Of a stretch of DNA of 64,000 nt, positions 36,820 through 44,499 are shown piece after piece; within the stretch, counting starts at the first letter, position 1, and every line of letters begins with the position of its first letter. The notes under the pieces were generated by a model, which had not been told where the DNA came from, ran no database searches, and saw only the letters and a list, made by a program, of their open reading frames with translations. The stretch is taken from contig VGRF01000017.1 in assembly GCA_016875395.1 (NCBI GenBank), forward strand, positions 1-64,000. The letters are read 5' to 3'. Position numbers and translations under genes: made by a program. Source of the DNA: Deltaproteobacteria bacterium (GTDB lineage: Bacteria; Myxococcota_A; UBA9160; UBA6930).

Positions 36820-38060
36820 CGAGCCTTACCCCCCGTCTCGTGGTTGTTACGGGGGTCGCCGGCATCTCGCCGCTCGGCGCGTGCTGGAAAGACGTGAGCG
36901 CCGCGCTGCGCGAGTCGCGCTCGGGCGTCGAGCGCGTGCCGGAGCTCGCGGAGATCGCTGGGATGCGCACGCAGCTCGCGGCGCGCGTGAAGGACTTCGC
37001 GACGCCGGCGCACTACGACCGCAAGCGCACGCGCAGCATGGGCCGCGTGGCGCTGCTTGCCACGCGCGCCACCGAGCTCGCACTGCAGGATGCGGGGCTG
37101 ATCGGCGACGAGGTGTTGGGGAGCGGCGCGACGGGCATCTCGTACGGCTCGACCTCGGGCAGCCCGCCTGCGGTCGAGAGCTATGCGCGCAAGTTCATGC
37201 TCGAACGCACGCTCTCGGGCATTCGCCCCAACGACTACGTGCAGCACATGAGCCACACCGTCGCGGCGAACCTCGCGCAGTTCTTCGGCGTGCGCGGGCG
37301 GATTCAGGCGACGTGCACCGCGTGTACGTCAGGCAGCCAGGGCATCGGCTACGGAGTGGAAGCGATTCGATTCGGCCTGCAGGAAGTGATGATCGCCGGC
37401 GGCGCGGAGGAGTATCACGCGCTCGACGCTGCGGTCTTCGACGTGCTCTACGCGACGTCCGCGCGCAACGAAGAGCCGTCGCGCACGCCGCGCCCCTTCG
37501 ATGCGGAGCGTGATGGCCTCGTCGTCGGCGAGGGCGCGGCGACGTTCGTGCTCGAGAGCCTCGAACGCGCGCGCGCCCGGGGCGTGCGCATTCACGCGGA
37601 GATCGTGGGGTTCGCGACGAACTGCGACGGCGTGCACATCACGAACCCCGATGCGGGCGGCATGCAGCGCGCGATCGAGCTCGCGCTGCGCAGCGCAGGG
37701 CTCAGCGCGCGCGAGATCGGCTACGTGAACGCGCACGCGACCGCGACCGAGGCGGGCGACATCGCCGAGAGCCAAGCCACGTTCGGGGCCCTCGGGCGCG
37801 TGCCGATCAGCTCGCTGAAGGGCGCGCTCGGCCATACGCTCGGCGCGTGCGGCGCGCTCGAGGCGTGGCTCACGCTCTAGATGCAGCGCGAAGGCTGGTT
37901 CGCGCACACGCTGAACCTCGAGCGCGTCGACGAGCGCTGCGCGCCGCTCGACTACATCGTGAGCGCGCCTCGCGCGCTCGACTGCGAGTACGCGATGACC
38001 AACAACTTCGCGTTCGGCGGCGTGAATACGTCGCTGATCCTGCGCCGGTGGCGCGAGTAG
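36816..38060 (+). pseudogene. Beta-ketoacyl synthase (ApeR-like) interrupted by an in-frame TAG
   Basis: The frame encodes a complete 414-codon ketosynthase apart from one TAG at codon 355 (37878-37880). Before it lie Cys170 (TACTSG), NAHATATEAGD and LGHTLGACGA; after it the same frame continues with QREGWFAHTLNL and ends TNNFAFGGVNTSLILRRW, the normal C-terminus. Homologues have a continuous sequence here, so a single base change in a sense codon is the simplest reading. As given, the product lacks the last 60 residues, which form part of the fold. Sequencing error is the alternative. Confidence 0.85.
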
Positions 38061-38069
38061 GAGGCGACG

Positions 38070-38510
38070 ATGCACCTGACGACGACCCTCGCGCTGGCAC
38101 TCGTGTGGAGCCTTGCCGCCGCGCCCGCCAGCGCTCGCAACACATTCCACGATCTCGATGTCGCGAGGGCCAAGGCCGAGGGCTCTGGTCGCGAGAACGT
38201 GCTCGACGTGCCGGTGTTCATGGCCGGTGAAGTGCACGCGCCGATTGCGCAAGACCTCGGCGTCTTCCCCGCGAACCGCAGCACGAATGCGGCGAACAAG
38301 TCGGACGAGAAGGCCTGTCAGATCGCGTTTCTCTCTGCGCTGATCGCGCTGCAGTCGAAGGCGCGTGCCCTCGGCGCCGACTCGGTCGTCGACGTGCGTT
38401 CGATCACGAAGCGGCGCGAGCTCGAGAGCGCGACGCAGTATCGCTGCGTCGCGGGCGCATTCGTCGCGAGCGTCGCGCTCTCGGGGCGCATGGTGAAACT
38501 CGCGAAGTAG
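38070..38510 (+). CDS. Small exported protein (misnamed excinuclease-like family)
   Basis: This 146-residue protein has a clear signal peptide (TTLALALVWSLAAAPASA) and a body with NKSDEKACQIAFLSAL, LGADSVVDVRSITKR and YRCVAGAFVASVAL. These blocks match a family of small periplasmic proteins often labelled excinuclease ATPase subunit in databases, although they have no ATPase motifs. Two cysteines may pair. A GGAGG site precedes the ATG. It directly follows the polyene ketosynthase and may belong to that transcript. Confidence 0.75.
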   Translation: MHLTTTLALALVWSLAAAPASARNTFHDLDVARAKAEGSGRENVLDVPVFMAGEVHAPIAQDLGVFPANRSTNAANKSDEKACQIAFLSALIALQSKARALGADSVVDVRSITKRRELESATQYRCVAGAFVASVALSGRMVKLAK

Positions 38511-38522
38511 TCAGGAGGCCTC

Positions 38523-39188
38523 GTGTCCGATCTGCTGCTCAAATCGCTCGGGCTCTCGCCGGAGCTGCACGCTTATCTCGTCGCGCACGGGACGCCGCCG
38601 GATGCGGTGCAGCGTGAGCTGATCGCGGAGACCGCGAAGCTCGGGCCGATCTCGATCATGCAGGTCGCGCCGGAGCAGGGCGCGTTTCTCACGCTGATTG
38701 CCAAGCTGATCGGCGCGCGCGAGGCGGTCGAGGTGGGCACGTTCACGGGCTACTCGTCGCTCGCGATCGCACGCGGTCTCGCGGCCGGCGGGCGCCTGCT
38801 CTGCTGCGACGTCTCGCACGAGTGGACCGCGCTCGCGCGCAAGGCGTGGGAGCGCGCGGGCGTCGCGGATCGCATCGAGCTGCGCATCGCGCCAGCGGCG
38901 GAGACGCTGCGCGCGCTGCCGGAGACGCCGCGCTTCGACCTCGCCTTCATCGACGCCGACAAGGTGAACTACGCGACTTATTACGAAGAGATCCTGAAGC
39001 GCACGCGCTCGGGCGGCCTGATCTGCGTCGACAACGTGCTGTGGAACGGCGCGGTGATCGACGCGTCGGCGCAGGACGAGAACACGCGCGCGATTCGCGC
39101 CTTCAACGACACGGTCGCTGCAGACACGCGCGTCGACTGCGTGATGACGCCGATCTCGGACGGGCTCACGCTGCTGCGCAAGAAATGA
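38523..39188 (+). CDS. Class I SAM-dependent O-methyltransferase
   Basis: This 221-residue enzyme is of the catechol/caffeoyl-CoA O-methyltransferase type, with the SAM motif VEVGTFTGYSSLAIA, the second motif LLCCDVSHEW, FIDADKVNY for metal and catechol binding, and ICVDNVLWNGAV. It methylates a hydroxyl of an aromatic or acyl substrate. Aryl polyenes often carry a methoxy or methyl group on the head ring, so a link to the locus is plausible, but this family is common elsewhere. The GTG start follows AGGAGG. Confidence 0.9.
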   Translation: MSDLLLKSLGLSPELHAYLVAHGTPPDAVQRELIAETAKLGPISIMQVAPEQGAFLTLIAKLIGAREAVEVGTFTGYSSLAIARGLAAGGRLLCCDVSHEWTALARKAWERAGVADRIELRIAPAAETLRALPETPRFDLAFIDADKVNYATYYEEILKRTRSGGLICVDNVLWNGAVIDASAQDENTRAIRAFNDTVAADTRVDCVMTPISDGLTLLRKK

Positions 39189-39191
39189 GAA

Positions 39192-39220
39192 GCGCCGCTG
39201 GAGGATCGCTCCAGCGGCGC
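39192..39220. terminator. Bidirectional hairpin between convergent genes
   Basis: Perfect 12-base arms GCGCCGCTGGAG and CTCCAGCGGCGC flank the 5-base loop GATCG. It lies 3 bp past the methyltransferase stop and 20 bp past the stop of the converging beta-barrel gene, so it can serve both. No long T-tract is present on either side. Confidence 0.75.
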
Positions 39221-39240
39221 AGCGTCGAACAGGGCCGACG

Positions 39241-39768
39241 TTAGAAGCGGTAGCTGACGCCGAGGCTCAGACCGAGATAGTCGAGGTCCGAGAGATCGCC
39301 GGTGCCGATGTTGTAGACCGACTCCACGTTGAACGCGGCGTTCTCCGTGAAGTAGAAGTCGAGGCCGCCACCGACCTTCGCGACGAACGCGCTCTCGTCA
39401 CCCGAGCCAAGACCGGTGATGCCCGCCTTCGCGAACATGCCGCCGACGCCAGCCATTAGGTACGGCTGGATCTGCTCCTGCATCAGGAAGAACTTGCCGT
39501 TCAGCGTGACGAGGGTCGACTTCAGCTTCACGTTCGAAGAGCCCGCGAAGTCGCCCGAGTAGTCGACCTGACCCTCGAGCGCGAGGTTCGGCGTCATCCG
39601 GTAGCCGAGGCGGCCCGAGGCGCCGACTGCGGCCTCGTCCGAGTCGCTGAGGAACGCGCCGACGACGCCGAGTTGCCCGTAGACGCCGGGCCGTGCGTAG
39701 TCCTGCGCGAAGGCCGATTGCGCCGCGAAGGCGACGAGAGCTGCGAGCAGTAATCAGATCTTCTTCAT
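39241..39768 (-). pseudogene. Outer-membrane beta-barrel protein with a TGA in its signal peptide
   Basis: The frame encodes a small eight-strand barrel protein of about 175 codons (OmpA/OmpW-like, OMP_b-brl). It has alternating strands (QIQPYLMAGVGGMFAKAG, DFYFTENAAFNVESVYN) and ends in LGVSYRF, a terminal Phe as needed for BAM insertion. The signal peptide reads MKKI, then TGA (39756-39754), then LLLAALVAFAAQSAFA. No ATG, GTG or TTG lies between that stop and the mature part that would restore a signal. The gene is therefore either inactivated or carries a sequence error. Confidence 0.8.
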
Positions 39769-39969
39769 GGGTCCCCCTTGTCGCCGCGGATTGCGGCGCG
39801 TTGGCTACGACGTTCGGCGGCTCGAGAAGTTCACGCTGGCCGGCGTCGTCCGAGGTTTCGGACGAACGGCGCGACTCGTTAGGGATGAATTTGCGCGCGG
39901 AGAGCGACGGTCGTCACAAAGCGCGGCCGCCGCAGATGGGCGGACGTGCGGCGCGTCACCTGCGAGGGC

Positions 39970-40584
39970 TCATCCACCCAGCATCACGGCCACGAGCTCG
40001 GCCTGGCGGTGTACGCCCGCCTTCACGAAAGCCTGCTTGAGGTGGCAGCGCACGGTCTCGATCGAGATGCCGAGCTGCAGCGCGATCTGCGGAACTGTTA
40101 GGCCTCTCGCGAGTCGCTCCGCGACGAGCGACTCCGAGGCCGTGAACCCGAAGCGCACGCGCGCCGAAACGATGACGTGCGGCTCGCGCGGACGAACGAT
40201 GAGCAGCGCCGCATCGAGCGCGGGCCCGAGCGGCAGGGCGCGCATCGCGAACACCGCGGTCTGCGAGAGCGAGAGCTCCATCTCGTCCGTCGCGCGCTGA
40301 TCGCGAATCGCGTCGCGCACCCCCTCGAACAACGCGGCCAGCTTCGGGCCGGCGCTCTCGGAAAGGCGACCGTTCATCGCGGCGACGCCCATCGTCGACG
40401 CCATCAATCGCCGCCCGGCGGCGTTGGCGCCGAGGATTTCGCCGTCCGAGCGGACCACGAACTGGGCGTCCGGATGCGACTCGAAGCAGGCGGAGCTGAA
40501 GTCGCTGTGCGGAGTCGCGAAGCGGCCACCCGCTGGGGCCCGAAACGACGGCCGAGAGAGGAACGATCGGAGCGGCTGGGCCAT
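39970..40584 (-). CDS. LuxR-type transcriptional regulator with PAS-like sensor
   Basis: This 204-residue regulator has a PAS-like N-terminal half (HPDAQFVVRSDGEILGANAAGRRLM) and a C-terminal LuxR/GerE helix-turn-helix (FGFTASESLVAERLARGLT, then GISIETVRCHLKQAFVKAGV). There is no receiver domain, so it is not a standard response regulator. The ligand and targets are unknown. It faces the beta-barrel gene across 200 bp of DNA in which nothing else was recognised. Confidence 0.85.
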   Translation of the reverse strand: MAQPLRSFLSRPSFRAPAGGRFATPHSDFSSACFESHPDAQFVVRSDGEILGANAAGRRLMASTMGVAAMNGRLSESAGPKLAALFEGVRDAIRDQRATDEMELSLSQTAVFAMRALPLGPALDAALLIVRPREPHVIVSARVRFGFTASESLVAERLARGLTVPQIALQLGISIETVRCHLKQAFVKAGVHRQAELVAVMLGG

Positions 40585-40667
40585 GCAAGCAAGATTGCGT
40601 TCTCGATCACACATCGCGCTGTGAACGAGTTCACACCCCCCGGCATCGAGCCGCCCGCCTCGCTCGC

Positions 40668-41585
40668 CTACGGCGCGAACGCTTCCAACGCCGCAGCGAA
40701 ATCCTCCGCGTCGGGGCAGCGGGCCTCGACGTCGCGGTACGCGACGTATGCCGCGTGGAGCAGATGGCGTTTGGCGTGCGGGGAGGCCGGCGCGCCGTAG
40801 GCAGAGTCGCCCACGAGCGGATGCCCGAGGTGCGCGAAGCTGGCGCGGATCTGGTGCAGGAAGCCCGTCGCCGGGCGAGCCTCGACGAGGGTTGCGTCGC
40901 GCAGCCGCTCGAGCGCGCGCCAGGTCATGCGCGTGTGCCGCGAGCGCGGATCGCCCGCGGCGACGACGCGCACGCGCGCGGGCCGGTGCTGCGCGACGGC
41001 GAGCGGCAGCGCGAGCTCCCCGCTTCCGCTGAGCCCGCCGTGCACGATCGCGCGGTAGACCTTCTCGACTCGGTGCGCGCGAAAGCCGCCGCGCAGCTGC
41101 TCCCAGCGGCCCTGCTCCGTGGCGAAGAGGAGCGCGCCCGACGTGTCGACGTCGAGTCGGTGCACGACCCCGCTGCGCAGTCCCGCTTCGCCCACGCCCA
41201 CGATCTCGGGGAACTTCGCGGCCACGAAGTTCAGCGCGGTGCCCGTTTCGCCGGGATCGAGCGGATGCACCGGCATGCCCGCGGGCTTCGCGACCGCGAG
41301 CCAGCCGGCCCCGCGCGCGAGCACGGGCAGCGCCAGCTCGGGCTGCGCGATCGGCTCCGCGTGCGCGCGCCCCGCGAAGCGCTGCACCGCGACGCGTTGC
41401 CCCGCCGCGAGCGGCGCACCCTTGTCCGCGAGCCCCACCGCGCGCGCGTCGACCTCGACCGCCCCGCGCTCGAGCAGACGCCGCGCCTCCGCGCGCGAGA
41501 CGCGCAGCCCATCCGCGAGGAACGCATCCAGCCGCGCGCCGGCGTGCTCCGGCGTGACCTCGAGAGTGCGCGGGGCGGCGGGCAT
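40668..41585 (-). CDS. RluA-family pseudouridine synthase
   Basis: This 305-residue RNA-modifying enzyme converts uridine to pseudouridine in rRNA or tRNA. It has an N-terminal S4-like RNA-binding domain (GARLDAFLADGLRVSRAEAR) and the catalytic block HRLDVDTSG with its Asp. The second RluA block is LVEARPATGFLHQIRASFAHLG. The ATG at 41585 opens MPAAPRTLEV; open frame continues far upstream but is antisense to the next gene. The target uridine cannot be told from sequence. Confidence 0.92.
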   Translation of the reverse strand: MPAAPRTLEVTPEHAGARLDAFLADGLRVSRAEARRLLERGAVEVDARAVGLADKGAPLAAGQRVAVQRFAGRAHAEPIAQPELALPVLARGAGWLAVAKPAGMPVHPLDPGETGTALNFVAAKFPEIVGVGEAGLRSGVVHRLDVDTSGALLFATEQGRWEQLRGGFRAHRVEKVYRAIVHGGLSGSGELALPLAVAQHRPARVRVVAAGDPRSRHTRMTWRALERLRDATLVEARPATGFLHQIRASFAHLGHPLVGDSAYGAPASPHAKRHLLHAAYVAYRDVEARCPDAEDFAAALEAFAP

Positions 41586-41653
41586 GCGCGGCGTGCATAG
41601 GCGACTCACGCGCAGCCCTCCACACGCGCAGCTGGGAAGCGATGTGCACCGAT

Positions 41654-41725
41654 GTGCACGTACGTCCCAGGTGCGCGCTTTGGTGCACGTACGTCCCCTG
41701 TGCGCGAGCCCGGGTGCGCGTCCGC
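41654..41725. repeat. 29-bp tandem direct repeats upstream of the leuA-like gene
   Basis: The word GTGCACGTACGTCCC occurs at 41654-41668 and again 29 bp later at 41683-41697, each followed two bases on by GTGCGCG. A degraded third unit (GTGCGCGTCCGCCC) begins at about 41713. The run lies between the divergent starts of the pseudouridine synthase (41585) and the leuA-like gene (41772). The two best units are on one face of the DNA roughly every three turns, as for a repeated operator. Confidence 0.7.
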
Positions 41726-41771
41726 CCGCGCGCCCGATACCCTGGCTCGCTTCCCGCACGCCGAGGCCCCC

Positions 41772-43322
41772 ATGCCCAGCTCCGCACGCACGCGCATTCA
41801 GGTGATGGACACGACGCTGCGCGACGGCGAGCAGACGCCGGAGATCTCGTACACGCCCGCCGAGAAGCTCCAGCTCGCGCAGACCTTGCTGGAAGACGTG
41901 GGCGTCGACCGCATCGAGATCGCGGGCACGCGCGTCTCCGAAGGCGAGCGCGAAGCCGCGCGCCAGATCTGCGCCTGGGCGAAGAAGCGCGATCTGCTGC
42001 CGCGCATCGAGATGCTCGGCTACGTCGACGGCACGCAGTCGATCGACTGGCTCGAATCGACGGGCGGGCGCGTGATGAACCTGCTCACGAAGGGCTCCGA
42101 GCGGCACTGTCTCCAGCAGCTGCGCATGCCGCCCGAGCAGCACCGCAAGCGCATCGCCGACGTGCTCGCCTACGCGCGCAAGCGCAAGGTGAAGATGAAC
42201 GTCTACCTCGAAGACTGGTCGCAGGGCGTGAAGGACTCGCCCGACTACGTCTTCTCGATGATGCGCACGCTCGTGGAGCACGACGTCGCGCGCGTCTACC
42301 TCGCCGACACGCTCGGCATCCAGGCACCGCGCGACACCGCGCGCTCCGTGGACCTGATGGTCGCGAGTTGGCCGGACGTGCACTTCGAGTTCCACTGCCA
42401 CAACGACTACGGCCTCGCGACGGCGAATTGCCTCGCCGCGGTCGAGGCCGGCGCGCGCGGCGTGCACACCAGCGTGAACGGCCTCGGCGAACGCGCGGGC
42501 AACACGCGGCTCGCGGAAGTCGTCGCGGCGCTGCACGACCACGGACCGTGGAAGACGGGCGTGAACGAGAAGAAGCTCGTGGCTGTCTCACGACTCGTGG
42601 AAATTGCGACGGGCAAAGAGGTCTCGGCGAACGCGCCGATCGTGGGCGCCGACGTGTTCACGCAGACCGCGGGCATTCACGCCGACGGCGACGCGAAGGG
42701 CGATCTCTACGAGTCGCGGCTCGCGCCCGCGCGCTTCGGGCGCCAGCGCGCCTACGCGCTCGGCAAGCTCTCGGGCAAAGCGTCGATCGACCAGAACCTC
42801 GCGAAGCTCGGCATCGAGCTTTCGACCGAAGCGCGCGATGCGGTGCTCGCGCGCGTCGTCGAGCTCGGCGACAAGAAGCGCAAGGTGATGCCCGAGGATT
42901 TGCGCTTTCTGATCGCGGACGTGCTGAAGACGCCGCGCGAGCAGCTGATGCGCGTCGCGTCGTACGAGGTGACGGTCGGCAGCGACGCCACGCCGAGCGC
43001 GCACCTCACGCTCGCGTACGGCAAGCAGCGCGCGACCGCGAGCGCGACGGGCGACGGCGGCTACGACGCGTTCATGAAGGCGCTCGCGAAGGCCGCGAAG
43101 AAGTTCGGCCTCGCGCTGCCGGAGCTGCGCGACTTCCGCGTGCGCATCGCGCCCGGCGGCGAGACCGACGCGCTGGTCGAGACGATCATCTCGTGGCGCG
43201 GCGAAGGCGGCGCGGAGAACTGGTCGACGATGGGCGTCGACTCCGACCAGCTCGCCGCCGCCGTGCTCGCGACGGAGAAAATGCTGAACCAGCTCCTCGC
43301 GGATCATCGGAGACGGTCGTGA
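41772..43322 (+). CDS. 2-isopropylmalate synthase/citramalate synthase-like enzyme
   Basis: This 516-residue DRE-TIM metallolyase family enzyme condenses acetyl-CoA with a 2-oxo acid. The N-terminal TIM barrel has DTTLRDGEQ, the metal-binding HCHND block and GLGERAGNT. A LeuA-type allosteric domain follows from about residue 390. The segment IEIAGTRVSEGEREAAR differs from standard LeuA (normally IEAGFP), so this is a side branch whose 2-oxo acid may be pyruvate, 2-oxoisovalerate or 2-oxoglutarate. No other leucine genes adjoin it. Confidence 0.85.
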   Translation: MPSSARTRIQVMDTTLRDGEQTPEISYTPAEKLQLAQTLLEDVGVDRIEIAGTRVSEGEREAARQICAWAKKRDLLPRIEMLGYVDGTQSIDWLESTGGRVMNLLTKGSERHCLQQLRMPPEQHRKRIADVLAYARKRKVKMNVYLEDWSQGVKDSPDYVFSMMRTLVEHDVARVYLADTLGIQAPRDTARSVDLMVASWPDVHFEFHCHNDYGLATANCLAAVEAGARGVHTSVNGLGERAGNTRLAEVVAALHDHGPWKTGVNEKKLVAVSRLVEIATGKEVSANAPIVGADVFTQTAGIHADGDAKGDLYESRLAPARFGRQRAYALGKLSGKASIDQNLAKLGIELSTEARDAVLARVVELGDKKRKVMPEDLRFLIADVLKTPREQLMRVASYEVTVGSDATPSAHLTLAYGKQRATASATGDGGYDAFMKALAKAAKKFGLALPELRDFRVRIAPGGETDALVETIISWRGEGGAENWSTMGVDSDQLAAAVLATEKMLNQLLADHRRRS

Positions 43323-43483
43323 CGAGGCGCGGCCATCGAGTGGGCGCGAGCAAGAACCCCGCTGGCTCCGCTGCTCCGCGCTCGGCGCATGCAGCCGGCG
43401 GCGCCGTGCGCTGCGGCTGATCCGCTCCGACGTGACGCGACTTGGGGTGCGCTCGCTCGCCGTCGCCTGCGGCCTCCGCGCCC

Positions 43484-43557
43484 GGGGACGTTCCGCAAGT
43501 AAGTCAAGCAGCGTTCCGCGATCCGGAACCCTCCTTGCTTTCTTGCGGAACGTCCCC
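43484..43557. repeat. GGGGACGTTCCGCAAG palindromic element, copy 2
   Basis: A 74-bp inverted repeat starts with GGGGACGTTCCGCAAG and ends with its exact complement CTTGCGGAACGTCCCC. The inner parts are less symmetrical than in the copy at 26873-26930, with further small internal repeats (GTTCCGCGATCCGGAAC). The right arm runs into the first codons of the next gene. Confidence 0.85.
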
Positions 43558-44499
43558 GCGCTTCTCTTGCTCTCGGCGCTGTGCCTCGCGCCGCCCGCGC
43601 TCGCGAAGAGCGACGAGCCCGACCCGCGCTATCAGCCGACGCAGTCGCTGCTCGAAGTGAACGCCGTGCTGCGGCGCCACATCTCGGACGACACGTATCG
43701 CTTCGCGCCCGCGCGCGACTTCACGGGTCGCAACGTCTACCGCAGCTCGCTGCTGCGCCTCGAGAATCTCGAGCGCGCGCACGAGGCTTCGCTCCGCGCC
43801 GGTGCGTGGGCGGAGGTGTTGCCCTTCGCGAAGGGGCGCGCGCTGGAGCGGCTGCGCGCCTACGACGTCGCGGCCGAGAGCTATCGCCGCGCCGCGGCGG
43901 CCGAGGGCGAGCTCGCGCAGGAGGCGCTGCGCAGCGCCGCCGTGTGCGACGCACTCGTTACGGCGACGAAGCGCGGCGAGGCGCCGCCCGCGGTGGGCTC
44001 CGACGACGCGCTGCTCGCGGCGCGCGAGGCGCGCATCGAGGAGATCGGCGCGCGGCGCACCAAGCTCGAGGAGCTGCTCGAGACCGCGCAAGGCACACAC
44101 TACGCCGCGGTCGTGCGCGAGGAGATCGAGCGCAACGACCGCGAGCGGGCGCGGGTGCTCGTCTCGACGCGGCGCCTCTTCGCGGACGGCGCGGTGCGCG
44201 CACTCGCCGCGCTGCAGCGACTCGCGATCGATCACAAGGAGAGCAAGCTCGCGAACAGCCACGTGCTCGAGCTCGCCGAGCTGTACGCGACGCTCGCGCG
44301 CGAGTACGTCGAGGAGTACCCGCCCGAGTCGCCGGGCTTCGAGCCCGAGCGCTTCGAGGAGCTGGTGAACTCCGCAGCGCGCCTCTACGAGACCGTCTCG
44401 AACCAAGACGGCGCGACGGAGAAGCTCGAAGCCGCGCGCCGGCTCGAGGCCTTCCTCGCATTCACGTTGAAGGTGGATCGTGATCGCTTCACGCCCTAG
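43543..44499 (+). CDS. Exported helical protein of unknown function
   Basis: The family is not recognised. The 318-residue product has a signal peptide (RNVPALLLLSALCLAPPALA, mature end KSDEPDPRY) and long alanine/glutamate-rich helices with TPR-like spacing (GRALERLRAYDVAAESYRRA). The best start, a TTG at 43543, lies inside the right arm of the palindromic repeat; an upstream GTG at 43432 is an alternative, but it would put the whole repeat in the reading frame. The 3' end overlaps the next gene by 20 bp, so the pair is probably an operon acting in the envelope. Confidence 0.65.
   Translation: MRNVPALLLLSALCLAPPALAKSDEPDPRYQPTQSLLEVNAVLRRHISDDTYRFAPARDFTGRNVYRSSLLRLENLERAHEASLRAGAWAEVLPFAKGRALERLRAYDVAAESYRRAAAAEGELAQEALRSAAVCDALVTATKRGEAPPAVGSDDALLAAREARIEEIGARRTKLEELLETAQGTHYAAVVREEIERNDRERARVLVSTRRLFADGAVRALAALQRLAIDHKESKLANSHVLELAELYATLAREYVEEYPPESPGFEPERFEELVNSAARLYETVSNQDGATEKLEAARRLEAFLAFTLKVDRDRFTP

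Noticed and set aside
36816-39768. Stop-codon reassignment as the cause of the TAG and TGA inside genes
   Set aside because: TAG and TGA both serve as normal stops in neighbouring genes, and the two lesions involve different stop codons.
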